Shown here in pieces: positions 43,973 through 52,277 of a stretch of 64,000 nt of DNA (positions within the stretch are counted from its first letter, which is position 1; each line of letters starts with the position of its first letter). The notes beneath the pieces were generated by a model. It did no database searches and was not told the DNA's origin. It saw only the letters and a list, made by a program, of their open reading frames with translations. Location: assembly GCF_036013935.1 (NCBI RefSeq), contig NZ_CP107902.1, positions 7,783,001 to 7,847,000 of the forward strand, given 5' to 3'. The stretch is from Streptomyces sp. NBC_00461 (lineage in GTDB: Bacteria; Actinomycetota; Actinomycetes; Streptomycetales; Streptomycetaceae). The position numbers were made by a program, and so were the translations under genes.

Positions 43973-45349
43973 ATGGCAGCAGCCCAGCGCATCGTCATCG
44001 AGAACTGTTCGATCGCGACGGTCGACGCCGACGACACCGAGTACGCGAGCGGGTACGTCGTCATCGCCGGCAACCGCATCGAGTCGCTCGGCGCGGGCAC
44101 GGCCCCCGAGGGCCTGGAGAACGTCGTACGCCGCATCGACGCCTCCGGCCATCTGGTGACCCCCGGCCTGGTCAACACCCACCACCACTTCTACCAGTGG
44201 ATCACCCGGGGCCTGGCCACCGACCACAACCTCTTCAACTGGCTCGTCGCGCTGTACCCGACCTGGGCGCGCATCGACGAGCCGATGGTCCACGCGGCGG
44301 CACAGGGCTCGCTGGGCATGATGGCCCGCGGTGGTGTCACGACCGCGATGGACCACCACTACGTCTTCCCGAAGGACTCCGGTGACCTGTCCGGCGCGAT
44401 CATCCGCGCCGCCCGCGAGATGGGCGTCCGCTTCACCCTCGCCCGCGGGTCCATGGACCGCAGCGAGAAGGACGGCGGCCTGCCCCCGGACTTCGCCGTC
44501 GAGACCCTCGAAGGCGCCCTCGCCGCGACCGAGGCCACCGTCCACGAGCACCACGACGCCTCCTTCGACGCGATGACCCAGGTGGCCGTGGCACCCTGCT
44601 CGCCGTTCTCCGTCTCCACCGAACTCATGCGTGAAGGCGCCGAGTTGGCCCGCCGCCTCGGTGTGCGCCTGCACACCCACGGCTCGGAGACCGTCGAGGA
44701 GGAGCAGTTCTGCAAGGAACTGTTCGGCATGGGCCCGACCGACTACTTCGAGTCCACCGGCTGGCTCGGCGAGGACGTGTGGATGGCGCACTGCGTCCAC
44801 ATGAACGACTCCGACATCGCCGCCTTCGCCCGTACGAGGACGGGCGTCGCCCACTGCCCGTCCTCCAACGCCCGGCTGGCGGCGGGGATCGCACGGGTCC
44901 CCGACATGCTGGCGGCCGGCGTCCCGGTCGGCCTCGGTGTCGACGGCACCGCCTCCAACGAGTCCGGCGAACTGCACACCGAACTGCGCAACGCCCTGCT
45001 CATCAACCGCCTCGGCGCGCACCGGGAAGCTGCTCTGAACGCCCGCCAGGCGCTGCGCCTCGGCACCTACGGCGGTGCCCAGGTCCTGGGCCGCTCCGCC
45101 GAGATCGGCTCCCTGGAGCCGGGCAAGCTGGCCGACCTGGTGCTGTGGAAGCTGGACACCCTCGCCCACGCCTCCATCGCCGACCCGGTCACCGCGCTGG
45201 TCTTCGGCGCGGCCGCCCCGGTCACCGCGTCCTTCGTCAACGGCCGCCAGATCGTCGAGACGAGCCGCCTGCTGCACGTCGACGAGGACGCCGTCGCCCG
45301 CTCCACACGGCATGAGGCCCGACGTCTGGCGCAGCTCGCCGCGCAGTAA
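43973..45349 (+). CDS. 8-oxoguanine deaminase-like amidohydrolase
   Basis: A 458-residue metal-dependent amidohydrolase. Metal ligands can be seen in NTHHHFYQW, in HTHGSE, in MAHCVH and in GVDGTASNESG. The overall pattern is that of the 8-oxoguanine deaminase / hydroxyatrazine hydrolase branch, which deaminates purines such as 8-oxoguanine to urate, supplying the uricase pathway directly. I start at ATG 43973 with AAAGGACG upstream; ATG 43931 would add 14 residues. Confidence 0.85.
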   Translation: MAAAQRIVIENCSIATVDADDTEYASGYVVIAGNRIESLGAGTAPEGLENVVRRIDASGHLVTPGLVNTHHHFYQWITRGLATDHNLFNWLVALYPTWARIDEPMVHAAAQGSLGMMARGGVTTAMDHHYVFPKDSGDLSGAIIRAAREMGVRFTLARGSMDRSEKDGGLPPDFAVETLEGALAATEATVHEHHDASFDAMTQVAVAPCSPFSVSTELMREGAELARRLGVRLHTHGSETVEEEQFCKELFGMGPTDYFESTGWLGEDVWMAHCVHMNDSDIAAFARTRTGVAHCPSSNARLAAGIARVPDMLAAGVPVGLGVDGTASNESGELHTELRNALLINRLGAHREAALNARQALRLGTYGGAQVLGRSAEIGSLEPGKLADLVLWKLDTLAHASIADPVTALVFGAAAPVTASFVNGRQIVETSRLLHVDEDAVARSTRHEARRLAQLAAQ

Positions 45350-45377
45350 CGCCCTTCTCCACAGCGGCACTTGGTCT

Positions 45378-45405
45378 CCGGCCGGGAGGGACGGCTCCCG
45401 GTCGG
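45378..45405 (+). terminator. Hairpin downstream of the deaminase gene
   Basis: CCGGCCGGGAG (45378-45388) pairs with CTCCCGGTCGG (45395-45405), an 11-bp stem with one wobble pair and a 6-base loop, 28 bases after the stop. It probably ends transcription of the urate operon. Confidence 0.6.
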
Positions 45406-45449
45406 TAGCCGTGGACCCGAGCAGGGTCCACGGCGGCCGTCTCCGGGGC

Positions 45450-45486
45450 GCGCACCGACGTGCGCACCCCGGAACGGTCACCGTTC
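45450..45486. promoter_or_regulatory. Two adjacent palindromes upstream of the purine permease
   Basis: GCGCAC-cgac-GTGCGC (45450-45465) and GAACGG-tca-CCGTTC (45472-45486). The second has the same 6-3-6 layout as the urate operator at 41895 but a different sequence. They are likely operator sites for the permease gene, which starts about 100 bases on. Confidence 0.5.
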
Positions 45487-45587
45487 TCCTCCCCGGGAAC
45501 GGCCCGTCCGGGTCCCGCACGACCACACGCACCACCTCCATGAAACCCACGTCAGAGCCGACGTGTCACCCGCCCGGAGGAGCCGCC

Positions 45588-46973
45588 GTGTCCGTTACCC
45601 ACCCGCTCGACGAGACCCATCCCGTCGACGAGAAACTCCCCGCCCTCAAGATGGCGACCACCGGGCTGCAGCATGTGGCCGCCATGTACGCGGGAGTCGT
45701 CGCCCCGCCGCTGATCGTCGGGGCCGCCATCGGCCTCTCCGCCACCGACCTCACCTTCCTCACCGGCGCCTGCCTCTTCACCGCGGGCCTCGCCACCTTC
45801 CTGCAGACCCTCGGCATCTGGAAGATCGGCGCCCGGCTGCCCTTCGTCAACGGCGTCACCTTCGCCGGCGTGGCCCCCATGACCGCGGTCGTCGCCTCCA
45901 CCAAGGACAAGTCCGACGCGCTGCCCGTCATCTTCGGCGCGGTGATCGTCGCGGGCCTGCTCGGCTTCATCGCCGCGCCGTTCTTCAGCAAGGCGGTCCG
46001 CTTCTTCCCGCCGGTCGTCACCGGCAGCGTCATCACGCTCATAGGCGTGTCCCTGCTCCCGGTCGCGTTCGGCTGGGCGCAGGGACCCGACCCGACGGCG
46101 CACGACTACGGTTCGGCGACCAACCTGGGCCTGGCGGCCGCGACCCTGGTGCTCGTGCTGCTGCTGCGCCGCTTCACCCGCGGCTTCGTCAAACAGATCG
46201 CCGTCCTGCTCGGCCTGGTCGTCGGCACACTCGCCGCGATCCCCCTCGGCGCCACGGACTTCTCACCGGTGGCGGACGCGGCCGTGATCGGCTTCCCGAC
46301 GCCGTTCCACTTCGGTGCACCGCAGTTCCAGCTCGCCGCGATCCTGTCGCTGTGCGTGGTGATGGTCGTCTCCATGACCGAATCGACCGCGGACATGCTC
46401 GCGCTCGGCGAGATCGTCGAACGGCCCGCCGACGAGAGGACCATCGCCGCGGGCCTGCGCGCCGACACCCTCGGCTCCGCCCTCAGCCCCCTGTTCAACG
46501 GCTTCATGTGCAGCGCCTTCGCCCAGAACATCGGCCTCGTCGCGATGACCCGCATCCGCAGCCGGTACGTCGTCGCCACCGGCGGTGGCTTCCTCGTCCT
46601 GATGGGCCTGTGCCCGATGGCCGCCTCGCTCATCGCCGTCGTACCGCGCCCGGTGCTCGGCGGCGCGGGCGTGGTCCTCTTCGGCTCGGTCGCGGCCAGC
46701 GGCATCCAGACCCTCGTCAAGGCCGGCCTGGACAAGGACGACAACGTTCTGATCGTCGCCGTCTCGCTGGCCGTCGGCCTCATCCCGATCGCCGCGCCGG
46801 ACTTCTACCACGCCTTCCCGCAGACGGCGAGGATCGTCCTGGACTCGGGTATCTCGACGGGCTGTGTGGCGGCGGTGGTACTGAACCTGGTCTTCCACCA
46901 CCTCGGCAGGAGCAGGGACGCACAGGACGTCACCCACCCCATGGAGGCCGTCCCCGCCCACTCGATCCCGTAA
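45588..46973 (+). CDS. NCS2-family purine/xanthine permease
   Basis: A 461-residue nucleobase:cation symporter with about 14 membrane segments. Signature regions are QHVAAMYAGVVAPPLIVG near the N-terminus, the middle VVMVVSMTESTADMLALGEI and the unwound FNGFMCSAFAQNIGL motif, which binds the base. The middle Glu-Ser-Thr pattern fits the urate/xanthine branch. GTG 45588 has GGAGG 9 bases upstream. It probably imports urate or xanthine for the neighbouring catabolic genes. Confidence 0.88.
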   Translation: MSVTHPLDETHPVDEKLPALKMATTGLQHVAAMYAGVVAPPLIVGAAIGLSATDLTFLTGACLFTAGLATFLQTLGIWKIGARLPFVNGVTFAGVAPMTAVVASTKDKSDALPVIFGAVIVAGLLGFIAAPFFSKAVRFFPPVVTGSVITLIGVSLLPVAFGWAQGPDPTAHDYGSATNLGLAAATLVLVLLLRRFTRGFVKQIAVLLGLVVGTLAAIPLGATDFSPVADAAVIGFPTPFHFGAPQFQLAAILSLCVVMVVSMTESTADMLALGEIVERPADERTIAAGLRADTLGSALSPLFNGFMCSAFAQNIGLVAMTRIRSRYVVATGGGFLVLMGLCPMAASLIAVVPRPVLGGAGVVLFGSVAASGIQTLVKAGLDKDDNVLIVAVSLAVGLIPIAAPDFYHAFPQTARIVLDSGISTGCVAAVVLNLVFHHLGRSRDAQDVTHPMEAVPAHSIP

Positions 46974-47089
46974 CCGTCCCCGAACACCTCGCCCCGGCTC
47001 GCGTCACCGTGGGCCGGGGTGTCGTCTCCCGCGAGGGGGCGGGGGTCGGCGGATACTGTGAGCCGACGGGGAACACGGGGGAGAGTGTC

Positions 47090-47710
47090 ATGAACGAGTC
47101 GGGGCGGGTCGAGGCCTTCAGCGACGGGGTGTTCGCCATCGCCATCACCCTGCTCATCCTGGAGATCAAGGTCCCGCAGGTCGGCGAACACGGCGGCCTG
47201 TGGCACGCGCTCGGCGCGCAGTGGCCCTCGTACGCCGCCTATGTGGTGAGCTTTCTGGTCATCGGCATCATGTGGATCAACCACCACCAGCTCTTCAGCT
47301 ACGTCGCCCGTGTCGACCGCACGCTGATGTTCCTGAACCTGCTGGTCCTGATGGTGGTGGCCGCGGTGCCCTGGCCGACCGCGATGCTCGCGGAGTATCT
47401 GCGCGAGGACGCGGCCTCGCATGTGGCGGCGGCCGTCTACAGCCTGGTCATGGTCCTGATGGCGCTCACCTTCCAGGCCCTGTGGTGGCATCTGACCCGC
47501 ACCGGCCACCTCTTCGACGCCCGCGTCGACGTCCCGGCGGCGAGGGCCACCCGCGCCCGCTTCGCCCTGGGCTCCCTGGCCTACCCCCTCACGGTGGGCC
47601 TCGCCTTCGTGTCCGCCCCGCTCACCCTGGCCGCCCACGGCCTGCTCGCCCTGTACTACGGCTTCAACCAGGTACCGGTGCCGACCCGTGAGGACCCGGC
47701 CAGTTCATGA
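47090..47710 (+). CDS. TMEM175-family potassium channel-like protein
   Basis: A 206-residue, six-helix membrane protein. The first helix carries the family signature RVEAFSDGVFAIAITLLIL, in which FSD is the hallmark of TMEM175 channels; bacterial members form tetrameric K+ leak channels. WINHHQLF follows helix 2, as in the family. ATG 47090 has GGGGGAGAG upstream. Its C-terminal codons overlap the convergent exonuclease gene by 47 bp. It lies 7 kb from the potassium island and has no half-site array, so it need not belong to that regulon. Confidence 0.85.
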   Translation: MNESGRVEAFSDGVFAIAITLLILEIKVPQVGEHGGLWHALGAQWPSYAAYVVSFLVIGIMWINHHQLFSYVARVDRTLMFLNLLVLMVVAAVPWPTAMLAEYLREDAASHVAAAVYSLVMVLMALTFQALWWHLTRTGHLFDARVDVPAARATRARFALGSLAYPLTVGLAFVSAPLTLAAHGLLALYYGFNQVPVPTREDPASS

Positions 47711-48278
47711 GGTTGGCGAGCAGCTCGGCCTGCTCGACCGCGTCGTCCAGGGCGTGGTGCGTGTGCCGCCGCCGCGACAGCAGTTGGCGCGGCATCGTGC
47801 CCTTGGCGACCGCCCTGAGCGGCAGTCCCGCCTTCGTCGCGTAGAGCGTCTTCATGTCCAGGCAGCCCGAGTGCCCGAACGGACTCGCCCCGGTGAAACG
47901 GATCAGGTACCAGTACAGGAACGTCCAGTCGTACGAGGCCGGGTAGCCGCACATCACGGGCTGCGCCCCGGCGCACACCTCACCGATCCAGTCGGCGAAC
48001 TCGCCGAGCGCCACGGCCGGTTCCGCGCCCTCGGTCCGCAGCCGCTCCCGGTCGAGCCCGCTGACGGCGAGCGCTTCGGGGACGAACTCCTCACTGATCG
48101 GGCGGAGTTCACGGTAGAAGGTGTGCCGCTCGGGGTCGGCGGCGGTGAATCCGTCGACGGTCTGGGTACCGGCGACCGCGGCGCCGAAGCTCAGCATCGA
48201 GTACGGCCCCGGGATGGGCCCGTCCGCCTCGATGTCGACGGAGACGTAGCGGCTGGGTCTGATGCGTCGTGCGGCCAT
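47664..48278 (-). CDS. 3'-5' exonuclease of the DEDD superfamily
   Basis: A 204-residue RNase T/DnaQ-like nuclease. The first metal-binding motif is YVSVDIEADGP, the second YDWTFLYWYL, and the third HTHHALDDAVEQ contains the general-base His and the last Asp (DEDDh type). The substrate, DNA or RNA, cannot be told. ATG 48278 is the start. The gene overlaps the TMEM175 gene tail-to-tail by 47 bp. Confidence 0.83.
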   Translation of the reverse strand: MAARRIRPSRYVSVDIEADGPIPGPYSMLSFGAAVAGTQTVDGFTAADPERHTFYRELRPISEEFVPEALAVSGLDRERLRTEGAEPAVALGEFADWIGEVCAGAQPVMCGYPASYDWTFLYWYLIRFTGASPFGHSGCLDMKTLYATKAGLPLRAVAKGTMPRQLLSRRRHTHHALDDAVEQAELLANLMNWPGPHGSAPVPG

Positions 48279-48322
48279 GAGGACGGAGCATCGCAGGTCG
48301 GCCGGGTCGACCGCATCCGGTT

Positions 48323-49120
48323 TCAGCTTCGGCGGATCGCCTGGCAGGGCGTGGCCTGCGGGAGGCGGCCGGAGAAGTACGAGCGGGGCGGCACGCCCAT
48401 CAGGGTGCGGAAGTCGGTCGTCATGTGCGACTGGTCGTAGTAGCCGGTGGTGGCGGCGAGTTCGGCCCAGGACTGCGTGGCGGCGTGGTCGAGCACCGAG
48501 CGCACCCGGTCGATGCGGGCGTAGTGCTTGGGGGACAGGCCGACCCCCTCGGCGAACAGGTTGCGCAACTGCCGCTCGCTGACGGCCAGTTCGCGGGCGA
48601 CCGCGCCCACCGCGCCGGGCACGTGTCCCCTCCGCACCGACATCGCGTCGACGCCGGCACGCAGCAACTCGGTGCGCGAACGGTCGGTGGCGGCGGCGAG
48701 CCGCTCGGGCAGCACGTCCGCGAGATGGGCCAGGGCCTCCTCGGGCTCCAGCCGCCGCAGCTCGTCGGCGAGTCGACGGGCGCCCGGGCCGGGCAGGTCG
48801 GCCAGGCGCATCGCCCGGCCGAGGAGGTCGACGGCCGGGATGCCGAGCAGCGGCCGGACGGTGCCCGGCGCGAGCCGCAACTCCACGCAGGAGGCCCGGC
48901 GTTTGCCGCGGTGGTAGGAGGCACGGGCCCGCGGTCCGATGACCAGGGTGCTGCGGTTGCCGTTCTCCCCCGTGCGGACGACCACCTTGGCGGCGGCCTC
49001 CGGAAGATGCACGAACGGCTCGGTCGGCACATCGCCGACGGACACGGAGGCGACCCCCGCGATCCACGGGCGCAGTACCTCGGGCGTCGGCAGGATCTCG
49101 CGGGACACGGCGTTCGTCAC
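48323..49120 (-). CDS. AraC-family transcriptional regulator
   Basis: A 265-residue regulator. The C-terminal 100 residues are two helix-turn-helix motifs: VGAVARELAVSERQLRNLFA and WAELAATTGYYDQSHMTTDF, the latter the usual AraC signature. The N-terminal 150 residues are the ligand or dimerisation part. It is divergent from the reductase-like gene 49216-50070, which it probably controls. Confidence 0.87.
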   Translation of the reverse strand: MTNAVSREILPTPEVLRPWIAGVASVSVGDVPTEPFVHLPEAAAKVVVRTGENGNRSTLVIGPRARASYHRGKRRASCVELRLAPGTVRPLLGIPAVDLLGRAMRLADLPGPGARRLADELRRLEPEEALAHLADVLPERLAAATDRSRTELLRAGVDAMSVRRGHVPGAVGAVARELAVSERQLRNLFAEGVGLSPKHYARIDRVRSVLDHAATQSWAELAATTGYYDQSHMTTDFRTLMGVPPRSYFSGRLPQATPCQAIRRS

Positions 49121-49215
49121 CCCTCCACCGTAAGCACTCCACCAGGGTCCGCGGGCATGCCGACCGTGCCGGAATTTCCAAGAGATCCGCGCCCAAGTCG
49201 CCCACCGTGGTGCAC

Positions 49216-50070
49216 ATGATCCTCGTGATGGGTGCCACGGGCACCATAGGCAGTGACGTCGTACGGCAGCTCGCGGTCAGCGGCGAGAAGGTCCGCGCCC
49301 TGAGCCGGGACCCGGCGGGCGCCCGGGTGCCGTCGGGCGTGGAGAGCGTGCGTGGCCAGCACCGCGACCGGGCGTCGGTCGAGGCGGCGATGGCCGGTGC
49401 GGACGCCGCTTTCCTCGTGGGCGTGTTCGGGCCGGACGACGGCGAGCACGATCGCGGCCTGGTCGAGGCCGCGCGGGCGGCGGGCGTACGGCGCATCGTG
49501 AAGCTGTCCGCGATCGGCACCGGCGACCCCCGGCTCGGCGTCTTCGGAACCTGGCACCTGCACGGCGAGGAGGCGGTCCGCACGAGCGGCCTGGAGTGGA
49601 CGGTCCTGCGTCCCTCCGCCTTCGCCTCCAACACGCTGACCTGGGCGCAGGCCGTCCGGGAGAACACCCCCGCGCCCAACATGATGGGTGACGGGCGACA
49701 AGGCGTCGTCGACCCGCGGGACGTGTCCGAGGTGGCCGTGGCCGCGCTGCTCGACGCACGGCACGCGGGACACACGTACACCCTGACCGGGCCCGAGACC
49801 CTCAGCGCCCGCGAACAGGCCGCCGTCCTCGGCGAGATCCTCGGCCGACCGGTACCACTGCGGGACCTGTCGCCTCAGGAGCGCCGCGCCCAGCTGCTCG
49901 CCGCCGGCCTGAGCGAGACCTACGCGGACGGCCTCACGGTCACGGCCCGGTTCATCCACGAAGGCGGCAACGACGTCGTCACCGAGGACGCCCGGACGGT
50001 GCTGGGGCGGCCGCCGCGGACCTACCGGGAGTGGGCCGAGGACCACAAGGGTGCGTTCGCCGGGGCGTGA
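49216..50070 (+). CDS. NmrA-like NAD(P)H-binding protein
   Basis: A 284-residue atypical short-chain dehydrogenase, with the N-terminal nucleotide motif MILVMGATGTIGSDVVRQL and a hydrophobic second half. The SDR catalytic Tyr-Lys pair is missing, as usual in NmrA/TMR-like proteins, which reduce quinones or act as redox sensors. ATG 49216 is chosen; GTG 49207 would add three residues. It is divergent from an AraC-type regulator. Confidence 0.82.
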   Translation: MILVMGATGTIGSDVVRQLAVSGEKVRALSRDPAGARVPSGVESVRGQHRDRASVEAAMAGADAAFLVGVFGPDDGEHDRGLVEAARAAGVRRIVKLSAIGTGDPRLGVFGTWHLHGEEAVRTSGLEWTVLRPSAFASNTLTWAQAVRENTPAPNMMGDGRQGVVDPRDVSEVAVAALLDARHAGHTYTLTGPETLSAREQAAVLGEILGRPVPLRDLSPQERRAQLLAAGLSETYADGLTVTARFIHEGGNDVVTEDARTVLGRPPRTYREWAEDHKGAFAGA

Positions 50071-50126
50071 CGGTGGGGCATGACGCCGGGGCGGCGGAGC
50101 CCGCAGCGCCGTGAACGGGCGAGCGG

Positions 50127-50549
50127 TCAGAAACCGAACAGGCGCGGCTCCGTCGCCAACTCCGCGAAGTACTTGTGCGGTTCGGGGACCAGCCGTCGCT
50201 CCTTGAGGTCCAGCAGGCCGCCGACTGCCGTGATCTCGGCCGCCACCGTGCCGTCCGTCTTGCGGATCGTCTGCTCCATGCGGAACGTCTTGCCCTGGCC
50301 CCAGATGAAACCGCACGTCACCTCGACCTCGTCGCCCGCGATCAGCTCGCGCCGGTAACGGATGGTGGTCTCCAGGGCCACCGGGCCGATGCCCCTGCCG
50401 ATGAGTCCCGACTGGCTGATCCCGGCGGCCCGCAGGAACGACCAGCGGGCGTGCTCCGCGTAGTTGAGGTACACGCTCTGGTTGAGGTGGCCCTGGACGT
50501 CCGTCTCGTACCCGCGGACGGTCACCGGAACGGAAAACGGTTCGCTCAC
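50127..50549 (-). CDS. Hotdog-fold acyl-CoA thioesterase
   Basis: A 140-residue 4HBT-type hotdog protein, with the YETDVQGHLNQSVYLNYAEH stretch containing the catalytic Asp, and the RRELIAGDEVEVTC strand. These enzymes hydrolyse acyl-CoA or acyl-ACP. GTG 50549 is preceded by AAGGGGAC. It is on the same strand as the next genes but 85 bp away. Confidence 0.85.
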   Translation of the reverse strand: MSEPFSVPVTVRGYETDVQGHLNQSVYLNYAEHARWSFLRAAGISQSGLIGRGIGPVALETTIRYRRELIAGDEVEVTCGFIWGQGKTFRMEQTIRKTDGTVAAEITAVGGLLDLKERRLVPEPHKYFAELATEPRLFGF

Positions 50550-50634
50550 TGCGTCCCCTTCTCGTACTCGATTTCTCGTGCTCGATCGTTCGGACTGACA
50601 TGCGATGCCTGGTCCGTCGATCTTGGCATGGTTG

Positions 50635-51267
50635 TCATGCCCGCCGTGGGGATGCCAGCAGAAAGCGCGCTCTCGTCCTCGGCTCGGTGTGCTCGCCGAC
50701 CTGCCATCCCGCGTCCTGCAACGTGGCCGCGCAGGCCCGCAGCGCCTCGGGGTCGGGCTCGTGCACGGCGACCGCCTCTGGCTGCGGCGTTCCGCGCACC
50801 CGGTAGCCCGCCGGATCCGGGCCGGCCGGACGGTGGCCGGCCGCCTCCAGGGCAAGCGCCGCGGCCTGCACCAGATGCGTGCGCTCCCAGCCGCACGGCC
50901 GGTCCGTGGCGCCGTCCGGATTGGTCATACGGCGCAGCTCCAGCAGCCCCTGCCAGGCGCTGCGGACCTCGCGCGTGCGGGCGGGACCGGTGTCCGGCGG
51001 CTCCTGTTCACCACCGACGCGCGCGGCGAACACACCGCCGCCGGCGGTCGGCGCTGCGGGCTCGGGTGGCGGCCCCGGCTCGGCTGCCTTCCGTATCCGG
51101 TGCCCGGCCGGTGTCAGGAAGTGGTCGTGCGGCGGCCGCGGATGCCGGAAGGCGAACCCCCACTTCACCAGCGCCGCCAGCTGCGTCTGCGTACCCCTCA
51201 GCCGTCCGCTGACAGGATCGGCGGCATCAATCACACGCCGTTGGGCGGCGGTCGGCGGTCGTGTCAC
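50635..51267 (-). CDS. Hypothetical protein
   Basis: A 210-residue protein, mostly hydrophilic, without signal or membrane helix. The first 60 residues (LAALVKWGFAFRHPRPPHDH then FLTPAGHRIR) resemble a winged-helix-like DNA-binding segment; the middle is Pro/Glu-rich; the end (DPEALRACAATLQDAGWQVG) may be a small ligand-binding domain. I do not recognise it. GTG 51267 has GAAGGAG upstream. Confidence 0.55.
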   Translation of the reverse strand: MTRPPTAAQRRVIDAADPVSGRLRGTQTQLAALVKWGFAFRHPRPPHDHFLTPAGHRIRKAAEPGPPPEPAAPTAGGGVFAARVGGEQEPPDTGPARTREVRSAWQGLLELRRMTNPDGATDRPCGWERTHLVQAAALALEAAGHRPAGPDPAGYRVRGTPQPEAVAVHEPDPEALRACAATLQDAGWQVGEHTEPRTRARFLLASPRRA

Positions 51268-51368
51268 GGCATGCTCCTTCCGCCCTCGTGCCCGTGGTCC
51301 CACCTGCTGGAAAGGCTACGACGCGGGTCTGACAACGCCGCCGGTGCCTGCCAAGCGGTGCCCCGGTC

Positions 51369-51968
51369 TCAGGCGCCTGGCCGCAGGTTCCAGCCCGCGA
51401 TGACCGGTCGGCCGTGCTCGGTACCCAGCCGGCACACTGTCCCCGTCTCCAGCTGGAAGAGCGCCCCGCCCGACGGCGGCAGCCCCAGCCACCGGGCCGT
51501 CAGCACCCGCAGGACATGACCGTGCGCCACGAGCACCACGCTGCCCTCGGTGTCGGCGAACGCCCCGTCGACCTTGGCGAGCATGCGGTCCGCACGTTCG
51601 CCGACCTGCTCGGGCGTCTCTCCGGGGTGGTCCGGCGGCCCGGGCTCGACCCCGTCCCGGAACAGGAACCAGTCAGGGCGGGTGCGCTGGATCTCCGGGG
51701 TCGTGATGCCCTCGTAGCCGCCGTAGTCCCACTCGCGCAGATCCGGGTCGAGCCGCACCTCGCGCAGCCCGATCAGCTCCGCCGTCTCGCGGGCCCGCTG
51801 CAACGGACTGACGAACGCCGCCCCGATCCGCTGCGAGCGGATCAGCGGCACCAGCTGCCGCGCCTCCTGGCGGCCGCGGTCGGTCAGCGGGATGTCGCTC
51901 CAGCCGGTGTGCCGACCGGACCGCGACCACTCGGTCTCACCGTGCCGGACGAGAAACAGGTCACTCAT
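51369..51968 (-). CDS. Histidine phosphatase family protein
   Basis: A 199-residue phosphoglycerate-mutase-like phosphatase. The catalytic RHG motif is in LFLVRHGETEWSRSGRHTGW, and the second His is in VVLVAHGHVLRVL. Members dephosphorylate sugar phosphates or small metabolites. It lies just before the biosynthetic locus; no link is visible. Confidence 0.88.
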   Translation of the reverse strand: MSDLFLVRHGETEWSRSGRHTGWSDIPLTDRGRQEARQLVPLIRSQRIGAAFVSPLQRARETAELIGLREVRLDPDLREWDYGGYEGITTPEIQRTRPDWFLFRDGVEPGPPDHPGETPEQVGERADRMLAKVDGAFADTEGSVVLVAHGHVLRVLTARWLGLPPSGGALFQLETGTVCRLGTEHGRPVIAGWNLRPGA

Positions 51969-52039
51969 GCGTCAGAGGCTACGAGGACACGGCTCCGATC
52001 CGGCGCACTCACGCGCCCCGGCATCGACGCATCGCCCAC

Positions 52040-52264
52040 TCAGGCCACCTGCCGCCCCGGCGCGAGCTGTTGCTCCAGCGCGCGTTCGCACTCCGTCAAC
52101 GGCACGTCGGGGCGCAGGCGTTCCGGGTGCCAGGGCGGGACGTCCGCGGGCGGGGGAATCAGGTCGGCCGCCGGTATGCACACGTACATGCGTCCCGCCG
52201 CGACCAGCGCACCGTAGATCGCCCTCAGCACGCGCACTGTCGTCGTCCTCCTCGCCCTCCTCAT
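52040..52264 (-). CDS. DUF6059-like small protein of polyketide clusters
   Basis: A 74-residue protein, beginning with a basic N-terminus, then LRAIYGALVAAGRMYVCIPA and the ending HPERLRPDVPLTECERALEQ. This combination resembles DUF6059-type small proteins found in Streptomyces type II polyketide clusters; their function is unknown. ATG 52264 may be replaced by GTG 52237, which has a better AGGAGG. It follows the acyltransferase gene by 13 bp. Confidence 0.6.
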   Translation of the reverse strand: MRRARRTTTVRVLRAIYGALVAAGRMYVCIPAADLIPPPADVPPWHPERLRPDVPLTECERALEQQLAPGRQVA

Positions 52265-52277
52265 CGCTGACGGCCCT

